A stretch of DNA of 16,071 nucleotides, taken from JAISFI01 sp031552425 (lineage in GTDB: Bacteria; Bacteroidota; Bacteroidia; Bacteroidales; Azobacteroidaceae). The position numbers and the translations under genes are program-made. Location: positions 1 to 16,071 of the forward strand of contig JAVBMM010000107.1 in assembly GCA_031552425.1 (NCBI GenBank), given 5' to 3'. This document shows, one piece after another, positions 1 to 7,532 of the stretch (position 1 is the first letter of the stretch; the number at the start of each line of letters is the position of its first letter). The notes under the pieces are model-generated. The model saw only the letters and a list, made by a program, of their open reading frames with translations, was not told the DNA's origin and searched no databases.

Positions 1-1513
1 ATCCGATGGCAAAATTTTGTGCCGTAGGTGGTTTCATCAGGATTGCCAAACGCGATTTACAATTCCAAAGTACCATTTGAGCTCCTGCCCAACCGTGTCC
101 GGAACCATATCTTCCTCTATTGGAAATACTGAAATGTCCACCAGGACCGGCAACTGAGCAATTATCATATAAACATCCTGCTGACCATCTATGATGAGGT
201 TCGCTTGCCACATGAGCCATATCCGAATGAGAATCTACAAATGCATTAGGACCGGTCACACTTGCATGCAATACAAAATCATGGCGTCCGTTTCTGCTAT
301 AACAACGTTGAACTAAGATCATCTGTCCGATAACAGTAAAATTATAACGTCTTTTCCCTGTAAGAATAGAAACAGGATCTAATGCTTGACAATCTTGAAT
401 AGTTATAAATTTCGAGCGGGAAGATGCCAAATATCCGTTATCCAAATATTTACAAACCAGATTTTTCGCCCAACAATCTTGAGATGATCTAAATGAAACA
501 AACCAAGAAGCGTGTTTTTCGTCAGCAAAATAAGTTCCGATATAAGGATCTTCTTTCGTCACCTTTTCATCATAAATGGACTCTCCTCTCATATTTTCCA
601 CTCCTATTTGTTCCAATCTATCAATAGAATATTTATAAATTGTTCCTCCTCCATATTCTTTCTGAAGTGCGTTCACTAACGGTATATCTAAAATTATTTG
701 GTTTCCTTTAATAGCAGCAATCGTTCTTTCAAAAATCAAATTACGGCTTCCCGGTTCCCACTGAACTGTAGTGTTATATTTTTTCCCATCCTGGCTCAAC
801 CGACCTTCTTGTTTATATGTTTCTTTGTCTTTATCGGAAAGTTTTGATACACTTTGCCAAGCATCTTCTATCTTATCCATTCCCAAAGCACTTATCCATT
901 CTTTCGTGCTTGGACGTTCTACAATTATATTATCTCCTATTTTAAAAGCCGAAGCATTTTTTACAGTAATAACTTTTGTTCCTGAAGGGACGTAAGAATC
1001 AATGATTTGTTGCTCGGAAGATTTATCTTTTTTAGTAGCTTCATTACTTCCCACACTAATCAAGGAATAAGCTTTTTTTGCTGTTCCTACAAGAACAGTT
1101 CCCTGTTCATCAGAACCTTCTCCTTTAAGAACAATTCCCGAATATATTAAATTTATGGGTTGCTGAATGTTGTATCTTCCTTTTTTCAACAAGATGGCTC
1201 CTCTGAATCCATTTTTATCCGGTTTTTGTTTTCCCAACTTATCTACTGCTTCTTGAATACGTAAAGCATCGTCCGAAGAAAAATCTCCCGGTTCCAATGT
1301 AATTTTCACAGGCATATCAGGTATGGCAACTCCTCCTCCTTTATATCCGCAAAAAGAAAAATCAGGGATAATATCTCCTTGTGGGGTATAGGGTTTGTAA
1401 ACCAATTTACCATCTTTTCCCGGATAAACTATCTTACTATAATTTTGTGAAAAAATTGCTTGCGAATAAACAAAAAAGGATATTAATAATACTATTATCA
1501 GATTCTTTTTCAT
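1..1513 (-). CDS. Secreted right-handed beta-helix protein, function unknown (3' end outside window)
   Basis: The frame is open from an ATG at 1513 to the left edge, giving the first 504 residues of a longer protein. Residues 1-22 form a signal peptide (MKKN, a hydrophobic stretch, then AIFS before QNYSK), so it is exported. Residues about 80-130 resemble the N-terminal cap of pectate-lyase-like beta-helix proteins (LEPGDFSSDDALRIQEAVDKL, then GRYNI and GIVLKGEG). The rest alternates short strands and turns, as in a right-handed beta-helix. Near the edge are an EPHHRW motif (438-443) and a glycine/histidine-rich GSGHGWAGA motif (470-478). I recall similar motifs from uncharacterised Bacteroidota and Planctomycetota beta-helix proteins, but I cannot assign a lyase or hydrolase family. 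A strong terminator separates it from the upstream GH88 gene, so it probably has its own promoter, although I see no good -7 box in 1514-1600. Its location suggests it acts on the locus substrate as a lyase, hydrolase or binding protein. Confidence 0.8.
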   Translation of the reverse strand, partial: MKKNLIIVLLISFFVYSQAIFSQNYSKIVYPGKDGKLVYKPYTPQGDIIPDFSFCGYKGGGVAIPDMPVKITLEPGDFSSDDALRIQEAVDKLGKQKPDKNGFRGAILLKKGRYNIQQPINLIYSGIVLKGEGSDEQGTVLVGTAKKAYSLISVGSNEATKKDKSSEQQIIDSYVPSGTKVITVKNASAFKIGDNIIVERPSTKEWISALGMDKIEDAWQSVSKLSDKDKETYKQEGRLSQDGKKYNTTVQWEPGSRNLIFERTIAAIKGNQIILDIPLVNALQKEYGGGTIYKYSIDRLEQIGVENMRGESIYDEKVTKEDPYIGTYFADEKHASWFVSFRSSQDCWAKNLVCKYLDNGYLASSRSKFITIQDCQALDPVSILTGKRRYNFTVIGQMILVQRCYSRNGRHDFVLHASVTGPNAFVDSHSDMAHVASEPHHRWSAGCLYDNCSVAGPGGHFSISNRGRYGSGHGWAGAQMVLWNCKSRLAILMKPPTAQNFAIG

Positions 1514-1600
1514 GGCATTTTATGTTAGTTTATTATATTTAGTGTGTAAACTTAATGAATTATTTTTGTATTTTAAATAACCATATTCAACTGAAGGATT

Positions 1601-1660
1601 AAAAAAACTAAAAGTGGAAAATTAAAAATTATAAAAATTCTTATTTCTCCACTTTCAGTT
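1601..1660 (-). terminator. Intrinsic terminator after the third GH88 gene
   Basis: On the minus strand the arm AACTGAAAGTGGA (1660-1648) is followed by an AT-rich 29-nt loop and the arm TCCACTTTTAGTT (1618-1606). All 13 positions pair in RNA, one as a G-U wobble. A run of five T (1605-1601) follows directly. It lies just after the stop codon at 1688 and should end the kduI-GH88 transcript. Confidence 0.85.
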
Positions 1661-1687
1661 ATTTATTCATTGGAATTTTATATAAAA

Positions 1688-2950
1688 TCAATCTACTACT
1701 TTCTTTCCTTCCAATAGTCTTTTATAACGAAGCAAGGCTTCCAAATAGTAATAATCGGCATATACGGAAGGTTTATCAACTTCTTCCAATACCGGCATAT
1801 TTCCTACATAATGATCCAAGATAAAATTGGCATTTTCTCCTGCTTTTGACGTATATTGCGGAGATGACATGGATTGCAACATTTTTTCTGCAGCATTTAA
1901 GTATTTCTTTCCATCTTTACCCAAGAAAGAACTCAATTCTATCAAACCACTACAAGTAACCGCCGCGGCAGAAACATCTCTGGGAGTTCCATTGGCAAAG
2001 CGTGTTGCATCATAATCATAATCAGACACATAACCAGGTTGTTCCACATTAAAATCCCAATAAGGAATCATATCTTTGGGCAAGTTAGGATGATTGATAA
2101 AGAAATCTGCCATTTTTCGAGCTGTTTCAAGATATTTGGCATCTTTTGTTTCTCTATACATCATGGTAAATCCATAAATCCCCCAAGATTGTCCTCTTGA
2201 CCATGTGGAATTTTTTGCAAAACCTTGATAAGTATCTTTATCCAAAATGGCACCAGTAACCGTATCATAGTTCACTACATGATAACTACTATAATCCGGA
2301 CGGATATGATTTTTCATTGTCGTATTCGCATGAGTAATCGCAATATTTTTATAATAATCATCTCCTGTTACTTTAGATGCATAAAACAAAATTTCAATTA
2401 CCATCATATTATCTATAATTACCGGACAGTTCCAGACAGTTCCTTTACGAGATATCTTTCTATCCCATGAACGAATAATTCCGGCTTTCGGCATAAAACG
2501 TGAACATAAAGTTTTAGAAGTGGTGACCAATACATCTTTGTATAGATCATTTCCCAAAATACGATTGGCGTTTCCATAACTACAATACATCACCAAACCG
2601 ATATCATGGTGACGGGCATAGTGTTGGATAGGTTCTAATTTATGTGTCCACAAAAGTGCTTCATCTTTCCAATATTGATCTTTAGTATATTCATACAGAT
2701 ACCATAAACTTCCGGGAAAATATCCATTAGTCCAAGATGTCAAACTATTTGTTTTCAACTTTTTATCGTTATGCATAGATCTTGGAAATTCCGTACCGGA
2801 ATGATCCAACTCTGACAATAACCTCTTTGTTTGCTCATCTGCAAAAGTAAATATCTTGTCTAAATCTACTGCCGGTTTTTGAGCACAACTTGTTAATGGT
2901 AATAAACAAAACAGCACAATAACAATACAAATTCTTGATTTTATATTCAT
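1688..2950 (-). CDS. GH88 unsaturated glucuronyl hydrolase, divergent third copy (lipoprotein)
   Basis: This is a 420-residue GH88 enzyme. The family hydrolyses 4,5-unsaturated uronic acid from the non-reducing end of lyase products by a hydration-based mechanism. The known active-site residues of Bacillus unsaturated glucuronyl hydrolase can all be matched with the right spacing: H115 and D116 (HHDIG), D180 (IIDNMM), H224, Q242, W250, R252 and W256 (WSRGQSWGIYG). The N-terminus is a lipoprotein signal with lipobox LTSC, so C22 should be lipidated and the enzyme membrane-anchored. It is clearly more distant from the two adjacent GH88 genes at 9153-11692 than they are from each other: it lacks their HGWSELTNPRSLE segment and carries an extra stretch around residues 304-322. 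It starts 28 bp after kduI and is followed by a strong terminator, so the two genes probably form one transcript. The product it releases is the precursor of the KduI substrate. Confidence 0.92.
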   Translation of the reverse strand: MNIKSRICIVIVLFCLLPLTSCAQKPAVDLDKIFTFADEQTKRLLSELDHSGTEFPRSMHNDKKLKTNSLTSWTNGYFPGSLWYLYEYTKDQYWKDEALLWTHKLEPIQHYARHHDIGLVMYCSYGNANRILGNDLYKDVLVTTSKTLCSRFMPKAGIIRSWDRKISRKGTVWNCPVIIDNMMVIEILFYASKVTGDDYYKNIAITHANTTMKNHIRPDYSSYHVVNYDTVTGAILDKDTYQGFAKNSTWSRGQSWGIYGFTMMYRETKDAKYLETARKMADFFINHPNLPKDMIPYWDFNVEQPGYVSDYDYDATRFANGTPRDVSAAAVTCSGLIELSSFLGKDGKKYLNAAEKMLQSMSSPQYTSKAGENANFILDHYVGNMPVLEEVDKPSVYADYYYLEALLRYKRLLEGKKVVD

Positions 2951-2978
2951 AACTGATTTTTAAATTACGGTCAACAGA

Positions 2979-3821
2979 TTATCTTAATTTATCAGCTGTG
3001 AATGAATCCATATCATCAAACAATAGGTTTTCTCCACACATAGCCCAAATAAAAGAATAATTACTTGTTCCTGATGCAGAGTGAATCGACCAAGAAGGTG
3101 AAATTACCGCTTGCTCGTTCCCCATGAATAAATGTCTCGTTTCTTGAGGAGTTCCCATAAAATGGCATACAGCTTGTTCTGCAGGCACTTTGAAGTAGAA
3201 ATAAGCTTCCATGCGACGAGAATGTGTATGTGGAGGCATGGTATTCCAAACACTTCCTGTTTGTAATTCGGTTATCCCCATTTGTAATTGGCAACATGGA
3301 ACAATATCATTGATAATCATTTGGTTCAATATTCTCTTGTTACAAGTTTCATCTGAACCTAAATGACGTGATTTTTTCATTTCCGGAGATATGAAAGTAG
3401 TCGGATATTCTTTATGTGCCGGAGAAGAAGCAAAATAAAATTTAGCAGGCATTGATTTATTCTTGCTGCTAAAAGTAATATTTTTAGATCCACGGCCTAC
3501 ATAAATTGCATCTTTTTCTCCCATAGGATAATCTTTTCCATCTACATGTACCATTCCTTCTCCTTGAAAACAGATAATACCTAATTCACGTCCATCACAA
3601 AAATGAGGAGCACGAATCATATCTACAGTTTCAAGTTTTAAAGTTTCATTAACGGGTAATGCTCCGCCGATAATTAAACGATCGTTATGTGTATATGTCA
3701 TTCGTATTTCATCAGAAACAAATAAATTTTCTACTAAAAATTCTTTTCTCAGGCGGGATGTATCATAATGCTTTACATCTTCAGGATGGGTTCCCCATCT
3801 TTCTTCAATTGTTATTTTCAT
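2979..3821 (-). CDS. kduI: 5-keto-4-deoxyuronate isomerase KduI
   Basis: This 280-residue protein matches the usual length of KduI (278 in E. coli). It is a cupin-type zinc enzyme, 4-deoxy-L-threo-5-hexosulose-uronate ketol-isomerase (EC 5.3.1.17), converting the open-chain form of unsaturated uronate into 3-deoxy-D-glycero-2,5-hexodiulosonate in uronate catabolism. The zinc ligands are visible as H198, H200 and E205 in HTHSRRMEAYFYF and H247 in SWSIHSASG, offset by two from the E. coli residues. Other family signatures are RLIIGGALP (48-56) and FCDGRELGIICFQG (74-87). There is no signal peptide, so it is cytoplasmic, unlike its neighbours. A 111-bp gap with a candidate promoter and palindrome lies upstream, and the GH88 gene follows 28 bp downstream. 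The next enzymes of the route (KduD, KdgK, KdgA) are not in the window. Confidence 0.97.
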   Translation of the reverse strand: MKITIEERWGTHPEDVKHYDTSRLRKEFLVENLFVSDEIRMTYTHNDRLIIGGALPVNETLKLETVDMIRAPHFCDGRELGIICFQGEGMVHVDGKDYPMGEKDAIYVGRGSKNITFSSKNKSMPAKFYFASSPAHKEYPTTFISPEMKKSRHLGSDETCNKRILNQMIINDIVPCCQLQMGITELQTGSVWNTMPPHTHSRRMEAYFYFKVPAEQAVCHFMGTPQETRHLFMGNEQAVISPSWSIHSASGTSNYSFIWAMCGENLLFDDMDSFTADKLR

Positions 3822-3843
3822 GTTTTTATCAATTTATAAATGG

Positions 3844-3876
3844 TTTGTACTGGTACAAAGATATAACATGTACAAA
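3844..3876 (-). promoter_or_regulatory. Candidate operator: palindrome TTTGTAC-TG-GTACAAA plus a third half-site
   Basis: Positions 3844-3859 form a perfect 7-bp inverted repeat, TTTGTAC and GTACAAA with a 2-bp spacer. A third half-site, GTACAAA, lies at 3870-3876. The palindrome overlaps the candidate -7 box of kduI, the position expected for a repressor. The sequence resembles operators of GntR-family regulators such as B. subtilis AraR (ATTTGTACGTACAAAT type), but no regulator is encoded here, so the factor is unknown. The palindrome is seen directly; its role is inferred. Confidence 0.5.
3856..3863 (-). promoter_or_regulatory. Candidate -7 promoter box for kduI (TATCTTTG)
   Basis: On the minus strand 3863-3856 reads TATCTTTG, an exact match to the Bacteroidota -7 consensus TAnnTTTG, 34 bp before the kduI start. 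No TTTG element is seen at the usual -33 distance (about 19-21 bp upstream). A TTTG at 3876-3873 is only 9 bp away. The promoter may therefore be weak or depend on a regulator. Confidence 0.55.
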
Positions 3877-3932
3877 CCTAAAAGGAGGCTTATATTAGCA
3901 AAAAATAGTATTTTATTAATGTGCGTTTTTCC

Positions 3933-5042
3933 TTACTTTGATTCAGCAGAAGTTAAGGTACTCCAAGGAACAAAACCACTTTCGATTCCTTCATTCCTGG
4001 TTATATTGATAATTTCGCGAGTATAGGGCATATCAAAACCTTTTCTATCATGATAATGGTGATAAGCACGTTCATATATTGGGAAATAATTTCCTCTAAA
4101 TCTTTTCACTTCATTTCCATCAGCTACCCTTCCGTCAATCCTGATATATTTTTCAAACGGCACTTTTTCTCCGGTCATAAATTTACAGGTATATTCATAA
4201 CCTTTCATCAGTCTATTATTATAAGCTGAATACAAATCCAATCCTTGCGTCCATGCTATCTCACATGCATTGCACAAGTATGATAATCCCATTTGTGTAT
4301 GCCCTTGGTCGCGCCCACTTTCCTGGCATTGTCCGGTATCTTTAAAATAATATTTAATAGAACCGTTCGATTCACCATCTAATAATTGATTGTAGGCACG
4401 TTCAAAAATATCCCGGCGATCCAAATAGATTCCAATACACATCATCGTTTGTCCTATAGCTGCATCCCAGTTACCATTGTATAATGGCTTAAAATCAATA
4501 ATAACAGAGTACCATTTATCCATCAACATCTTTTCAAAAGCCTTTTGATCTTTGGCATTCCAGGCTTTATAGGTATGTTTTATTATCTCTGCGGCATTCA
4601 GGTACTTAATTCCCCCCACACCTATTTTTAATTCTTTGTTTACATTAATTACTGAATCTAAAGTATATGACCATGCATTGATAATTTCTATCGTCTTTTT
4701 TGCATATCTTTCATCTTCCGTGGCATACCACAATAAAGCCATTGTATATGCAAAATCACTATCTTCATAAAATTCTTTTCCACCAATATTAGGTTTGTTA
4801 TGAGGACCACAAGATATCACACTGACTGCTTGTGGTTTTCTATTTAAATTTGCATAATCAGATCCCTTCAAATCTTTCCATGCTGAAGCCCATGGGTTTT
4901 TACCTGATTTTGTTCTTTCTTTAAAAAGGTCTAAGCTTTCTTTCGAATGAAGCATTCCCGGGTGTTTAAATTCCGATTGAGCCAATGCATTGAACTGAAA
5001 AGAAATGGCACATACAAATAAAACAATCAATACTTTCTTCAT
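3933..5042 (-). CDS. Secreted polysaccharide lyase of the alginate lyase superfamily (possibly PL38)
   Basis: This 369-residue protein has a clear SPase I signal peptide (MKKVLIVLFV, cut after FNALA near residue 21). The mature part resembles the alpha/alpha-toroid alginate lyase superfamily (Pfam PF05426 type). Recognisable blocks are HPGMLHSKESL (27-37), ISCGPHNKPNIGG (76-88), YNGNWDAAIGQTMMCIGIYLD (188-208, key residues N191 and W192), and CQESGRDQGHTQMGLSYL (239-256, key residues R244 and H248). The length and these blocks fit family PL38, whose characterised members cleave alginate or glucuronan by beta-elimination; the exact family and substrate are inference from memory. Such an enzyme would create the 4,5-unsaturated ends that the three GH88 enzymes remove. 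It starts 10 bp after the GH2 gene, so they are co-transcribed. The 111-bp gap after it separates it from kduI. Confidence 0.78.
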   Translation of the reverse strand: MKKVLIVLFVCAISFQFNALAQSEFKHPGMLHSKESLDLFKERTKSGKNPWASAWKDLKGSDYANLNRKPQAVSVISCGPHNKPNIGGKEFYEDSDFAYTMALLWYATEDERYAKKTIEIINAWSYTLDSVINVNKELKIGVGGIKYLNAAEIIKHTYKAWNAKDQKAFEKMLMDKWYSVIIDFKPLYNGNWDAAIGQTMMCIGIYLDRRDIFERAYNQLLDGESNGSIKYYFKDTGQCQESGRDQGHTQMGLSYLCNACEIAWTQGLDLYSAYNNRLMKGYEYTCKFMTGEKVPFEKYIRIDGRVADGNEVKRFRGNYFPIYERAYHHYHDRKGFDMPYTREIINITRNEGIESGFVPWSTLTSAESK

Positions 5043-5052
5043 GTGCTTATGT

Positions 5053-7530
5053 TTATTGGATTGATAAAAATACAGTCTTTAATCCCGGAGATTTCACAGA
5101 CAAAACACTATTTCCTCCATTTTTCATAATCTTGATTTTCGCCCGTCCATTATATGCTTGCAATGTACGTGATCCGGAAGAGGTTCCCTGGTTTTGTATC
5201 ATTTGCCCGTCTCCTGTCAACCCGAAATATATATAGTTTTTCGAATCAAGGCACCTGATGGAATTTTTATCTATCAAGACAGCTTCTACCCAAACATAAT
5301 CAAGAGTTTCTTCTATTTTCCTTACAGATACTTGTGCTTCTTTTCCCCATTTTTGAGTTTGATAATCAAACGCGACTTCATCAGTAACTGTAACTGTAGA
5401 TTTACCTTCTTTTTTCTTTCCTATTGCTTTCAATGAGTTTTTACCCTCTAAAAGCGAACTTTCCCAACGTAATCCGGAAGCAGGAAAATCTTGTGAATTA
5501 CGTTTTTTTATTCCTAAACTTGTTCCATTCAAAAACAATTCTACTTCTTCACAATTAGAATACACACGTAGGGATTTTTTTTCATCTTTATCTCCCCAAC
5601 GGACAGGCCATGAATGTCCATAAATGTGGATCATCGGCTTATTCGCCCAATATGATTGGAATACATAATAAGATTCCTTAGGAGTAAAATCTCTTTCTAC
5701 AACTCCTTTTTGATTTACATATGGTACCGGATTTTCAGGGCGAAGTGGCGTAGAAAAATCTTTGAATGGCCAATATGCAGCACCTGTAAGCCAATCCATT
5801 GTTTCTTGTTCTTTAAGATGCCAATCAATCAGTTCGCAAATATAGCTTTCCGACCATTCTCCATCTTTAGAGACACGTGAGTTTCCTCCATATAAAGATG
5901 CGTCTCCGGCCCGTTCATCTGCAGTTCCATCTGTTATTACTTTATCGATTCCAACAAAAGGATCTTCTGCATGTCTACGAGCGTGACTATCACCACCCCA
6001 TTCCACATGAAGAAAATGATCTACTTTTTTCATTTCGCTGAGAGATACCTTTTTATAGTCTGTATAAACTCCCCTGTACCATCCTGCCCAAATAGATGGG
6101 GAATACACATCAATAATATCTTTACAAAAATCACATCTACGGATACAAGTTTTACGAGTATCATCTAAAGTATGGGACAAATCGTGCAAAGTTTTCATAA
6201 ACGCACGTATTTTTTGTTTATCAAATTCCGGAAAATCATTCGGCCAATCATTTTCATTGCCCATTCCCCAAAGGATGATAGAAGGATGATTTCTATGTTG
6301 TATTATCATATTAGTTAACATCCTTTTAGCTTGTTCCTGATAGGTATTTCCGCCAAGCCCACCACGACACCAAGGAATTTCTTCCCAAACTAAAATTCCC
6401 AATTTATCGCATTGCTCAAGTACTATACGTGATTGTTGGTAATGTCCGAGGCGGATAAAATTCACTCCCATCTCTTTCATCATTTCCATCTCACGAATAA
6501 TCATTTCTTCGGTCAGGGCAGCTCCTACACCGGCATGATCTTCATGTCGGTGAGTACCTCTAAGTAATAATCGTTTACCGTTTAATAAGAATGGCCCGTT
6601 TTTAACAAATTCAAAATTTCGGAACCCTATTCTCTCTTTATAATTTGTTATTGTATCAGAAGTAATGATTCTCACTTCACAAGTATACAAATTCGGAGCA
6701 TCCGGATGCCAAAGAATCGGATTTTTCAATTCGGCAGATAGTAAATCTACTTCTCCTTTTAAATCATTCAATTGTACTTGTTTGGAAACACATTGTTTTC
6801 CCGAAGGGTCTAATACAATAATTTCTGCTTTTACCTCTCTAATGGATAAAGGATTATTGAAATTCACTTTCATGTTCAGTTTACCCATTTTCCCTTTATT
6901 ATCAACTGAAGCATCTACAAACAGATTTTGAATGGAAACAGCCGGAAGATACACTAAATTTAAATAACGATATATTCCTCCATATACATTGAAATCAGAC
7001 AAATCAGAAGGAATCATTTCCGCATCACGGGAATTATCACACCTGATACTCAAGGGGATCTTACCTTTGAATCGTTTAGCATCTTTAGATTTAAGAAAAC
7101 TACCCACGGCATCAGTAATATCTACCGACCATTCGTCATATCCTCCTACATGAGATGCTACTTTTGTCATATACACATAAACGTCCGTTTTTTGCCCGGC
7201 TCCTTCAAAATGTAAAATAGTCCTTCCGTCTTTATAGGGATTATTTATTTTCAAAGTTGTTTTATACCATGCAGGACCTTGATAATAATTCAAATCAGGA
7301 TCTACAGCATCTTCTTCATTATAACAGTGCGGAAGCTTTACTTCTTTCCATATAGGGACTGATTCTGCAGCTCCTTGGCTATATGGCCTAACTGCTTCCC
7401 ATATATTTCCTATGTCTTCCTGTAGAAATAACCAATTATCTGTGAGACGTATCTTTTCCGGATAATTAATTTGTCCTTTTACTGAAAAAAGAATTACACA
7501 ACATGTTATAAATAAGAAGTATCTTTTCAT
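5053..7530 (-). CDS. GH2 glycoside hydrolase, beta-glucuronidase-like or beta-galactosidase-like
   Basis: This 825-residue secreted enzyme has a signal peptide ending near VKGQ (residue 20). The domain order is typical of GH2: a jelly-roll sugar-binding domain (about 25-200, with GAGQKTDVYV), an immunoglobulin-like domain (about 200-305), a TIM barrel (about 305-630) and C-terminal beta-sandwich domains (about 650-825, with NCEEVELFLNGTSLG). The expected acid/base is E426 in WGMGNEND and the nucleophile is E510 in HVEWGG. NQKG at 606-609 fits the N-x-K motif that in beta-glucuronidases contacts the uronic carboxylate, so beta-glucuronidase or beta-galacturonidase activity is plausible; the motif is not exclusive, and beta-galactosidase remains possible. 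After the nucleophile is a polar segment of about 45 residues (515-560) that should shape the active-site entrance. Only 2 bp separate it from the GH28 gene upstream and 10 bp from the lyase downstream, so it is within an operon. Confidence 0.88.
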   Translation of the reverse strand: MKRYFLFITCCVILFSVKGQINYPEKIRLTDNWLFLQEDIGNIWEAVRPYSQGAAESVPIWKEVKLPHCYNEEDAVDPDLNYYQGPAWYKTTLKINNPYKDGRTILHFEGAGQKTDVYVYMTKVASHVGGYDEWSVDITDAVGSFLKSKDAKRFKGKIPLSIRCDNSRDAEMIPSDLSDFNVYGGIYRYLNLVYLPAVSIQNLFVDASVDNKGKMGKLNMKVNFNNPLSIREVKAEIIVLDPSGKQCVSKQVQLNDLKGEVDLLSAELKNPILWHPDAPNLYTCEVRIITSDTITNYKERIGFRNFEFVKNGPFLLNGKRLLLRGTHRHEDHAGVGAALTEEMIIREMEMMKEMGVNFIRLGHYQQSRIVLEQCDKLGILVWEEIPWCRGGLGGNTYQEQAKRMLTNMIIQHRNHPSIILWGMGNENDWPNDFPEFDKQKIRAFMKTLHDLSHTLDDTRKTCIRRCDFCKDIIDVYSPSIWAGWYRGVYTDYKKVSLSEMKKVDHFLHVEWGGDSHARRHAEDPFVGIDKVITDGTADERAGDASLYGGNSRVSKDGEWSESYICELIDWHLKEQETMDWLTGAAYWPFKDFSTPLRPENPVPYVNQKGVVERDFTPKESYYVFQSYWANKPMIHIYGHSWPVRWGDKDEKKSLRVYSNCEEVELFLNGTSLGIKKRNSQDFPASGLRWESSLLEGKNSLKAIGKKKEGKSTVTVTDEVAFDYQTQKWGKEAQVSVRKIEETLDYVWVEAVLIDKNSIRCLDSKNYIYFGLTGDGQMIQNQGTSSGSRTLQAYNGRAKIKIMKNGGNSVLSVKSPGLKTVFLSIQ

Positions 7531-7532
7531 TT

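Noticed and set aside
1547..1554. TAAGTTTA on the minus strand as a -7 box for the beta-helix gene
   Set aside because: It fails the final G of TAnnTTTG and has no -33 element at a proper distance.
3899..3920. AT-only hairpin with a T-rich tail after the lyase gene, as a possible terminator
   Set aside because: The stem is about five A-T pairs with a 3-nt loop and no G-C pair, too weak to support.
3881..3921. Plus-strand AAAGGAGG, a strong Shine-Dalgarno look-alike, upstream of an ATG at 3919
   Set aside because: The spacing to the ATG is about 30 bp, the frame runs into the 3' end of the lyase gene on the other strand, and Bacteroidota rarely use such sites.
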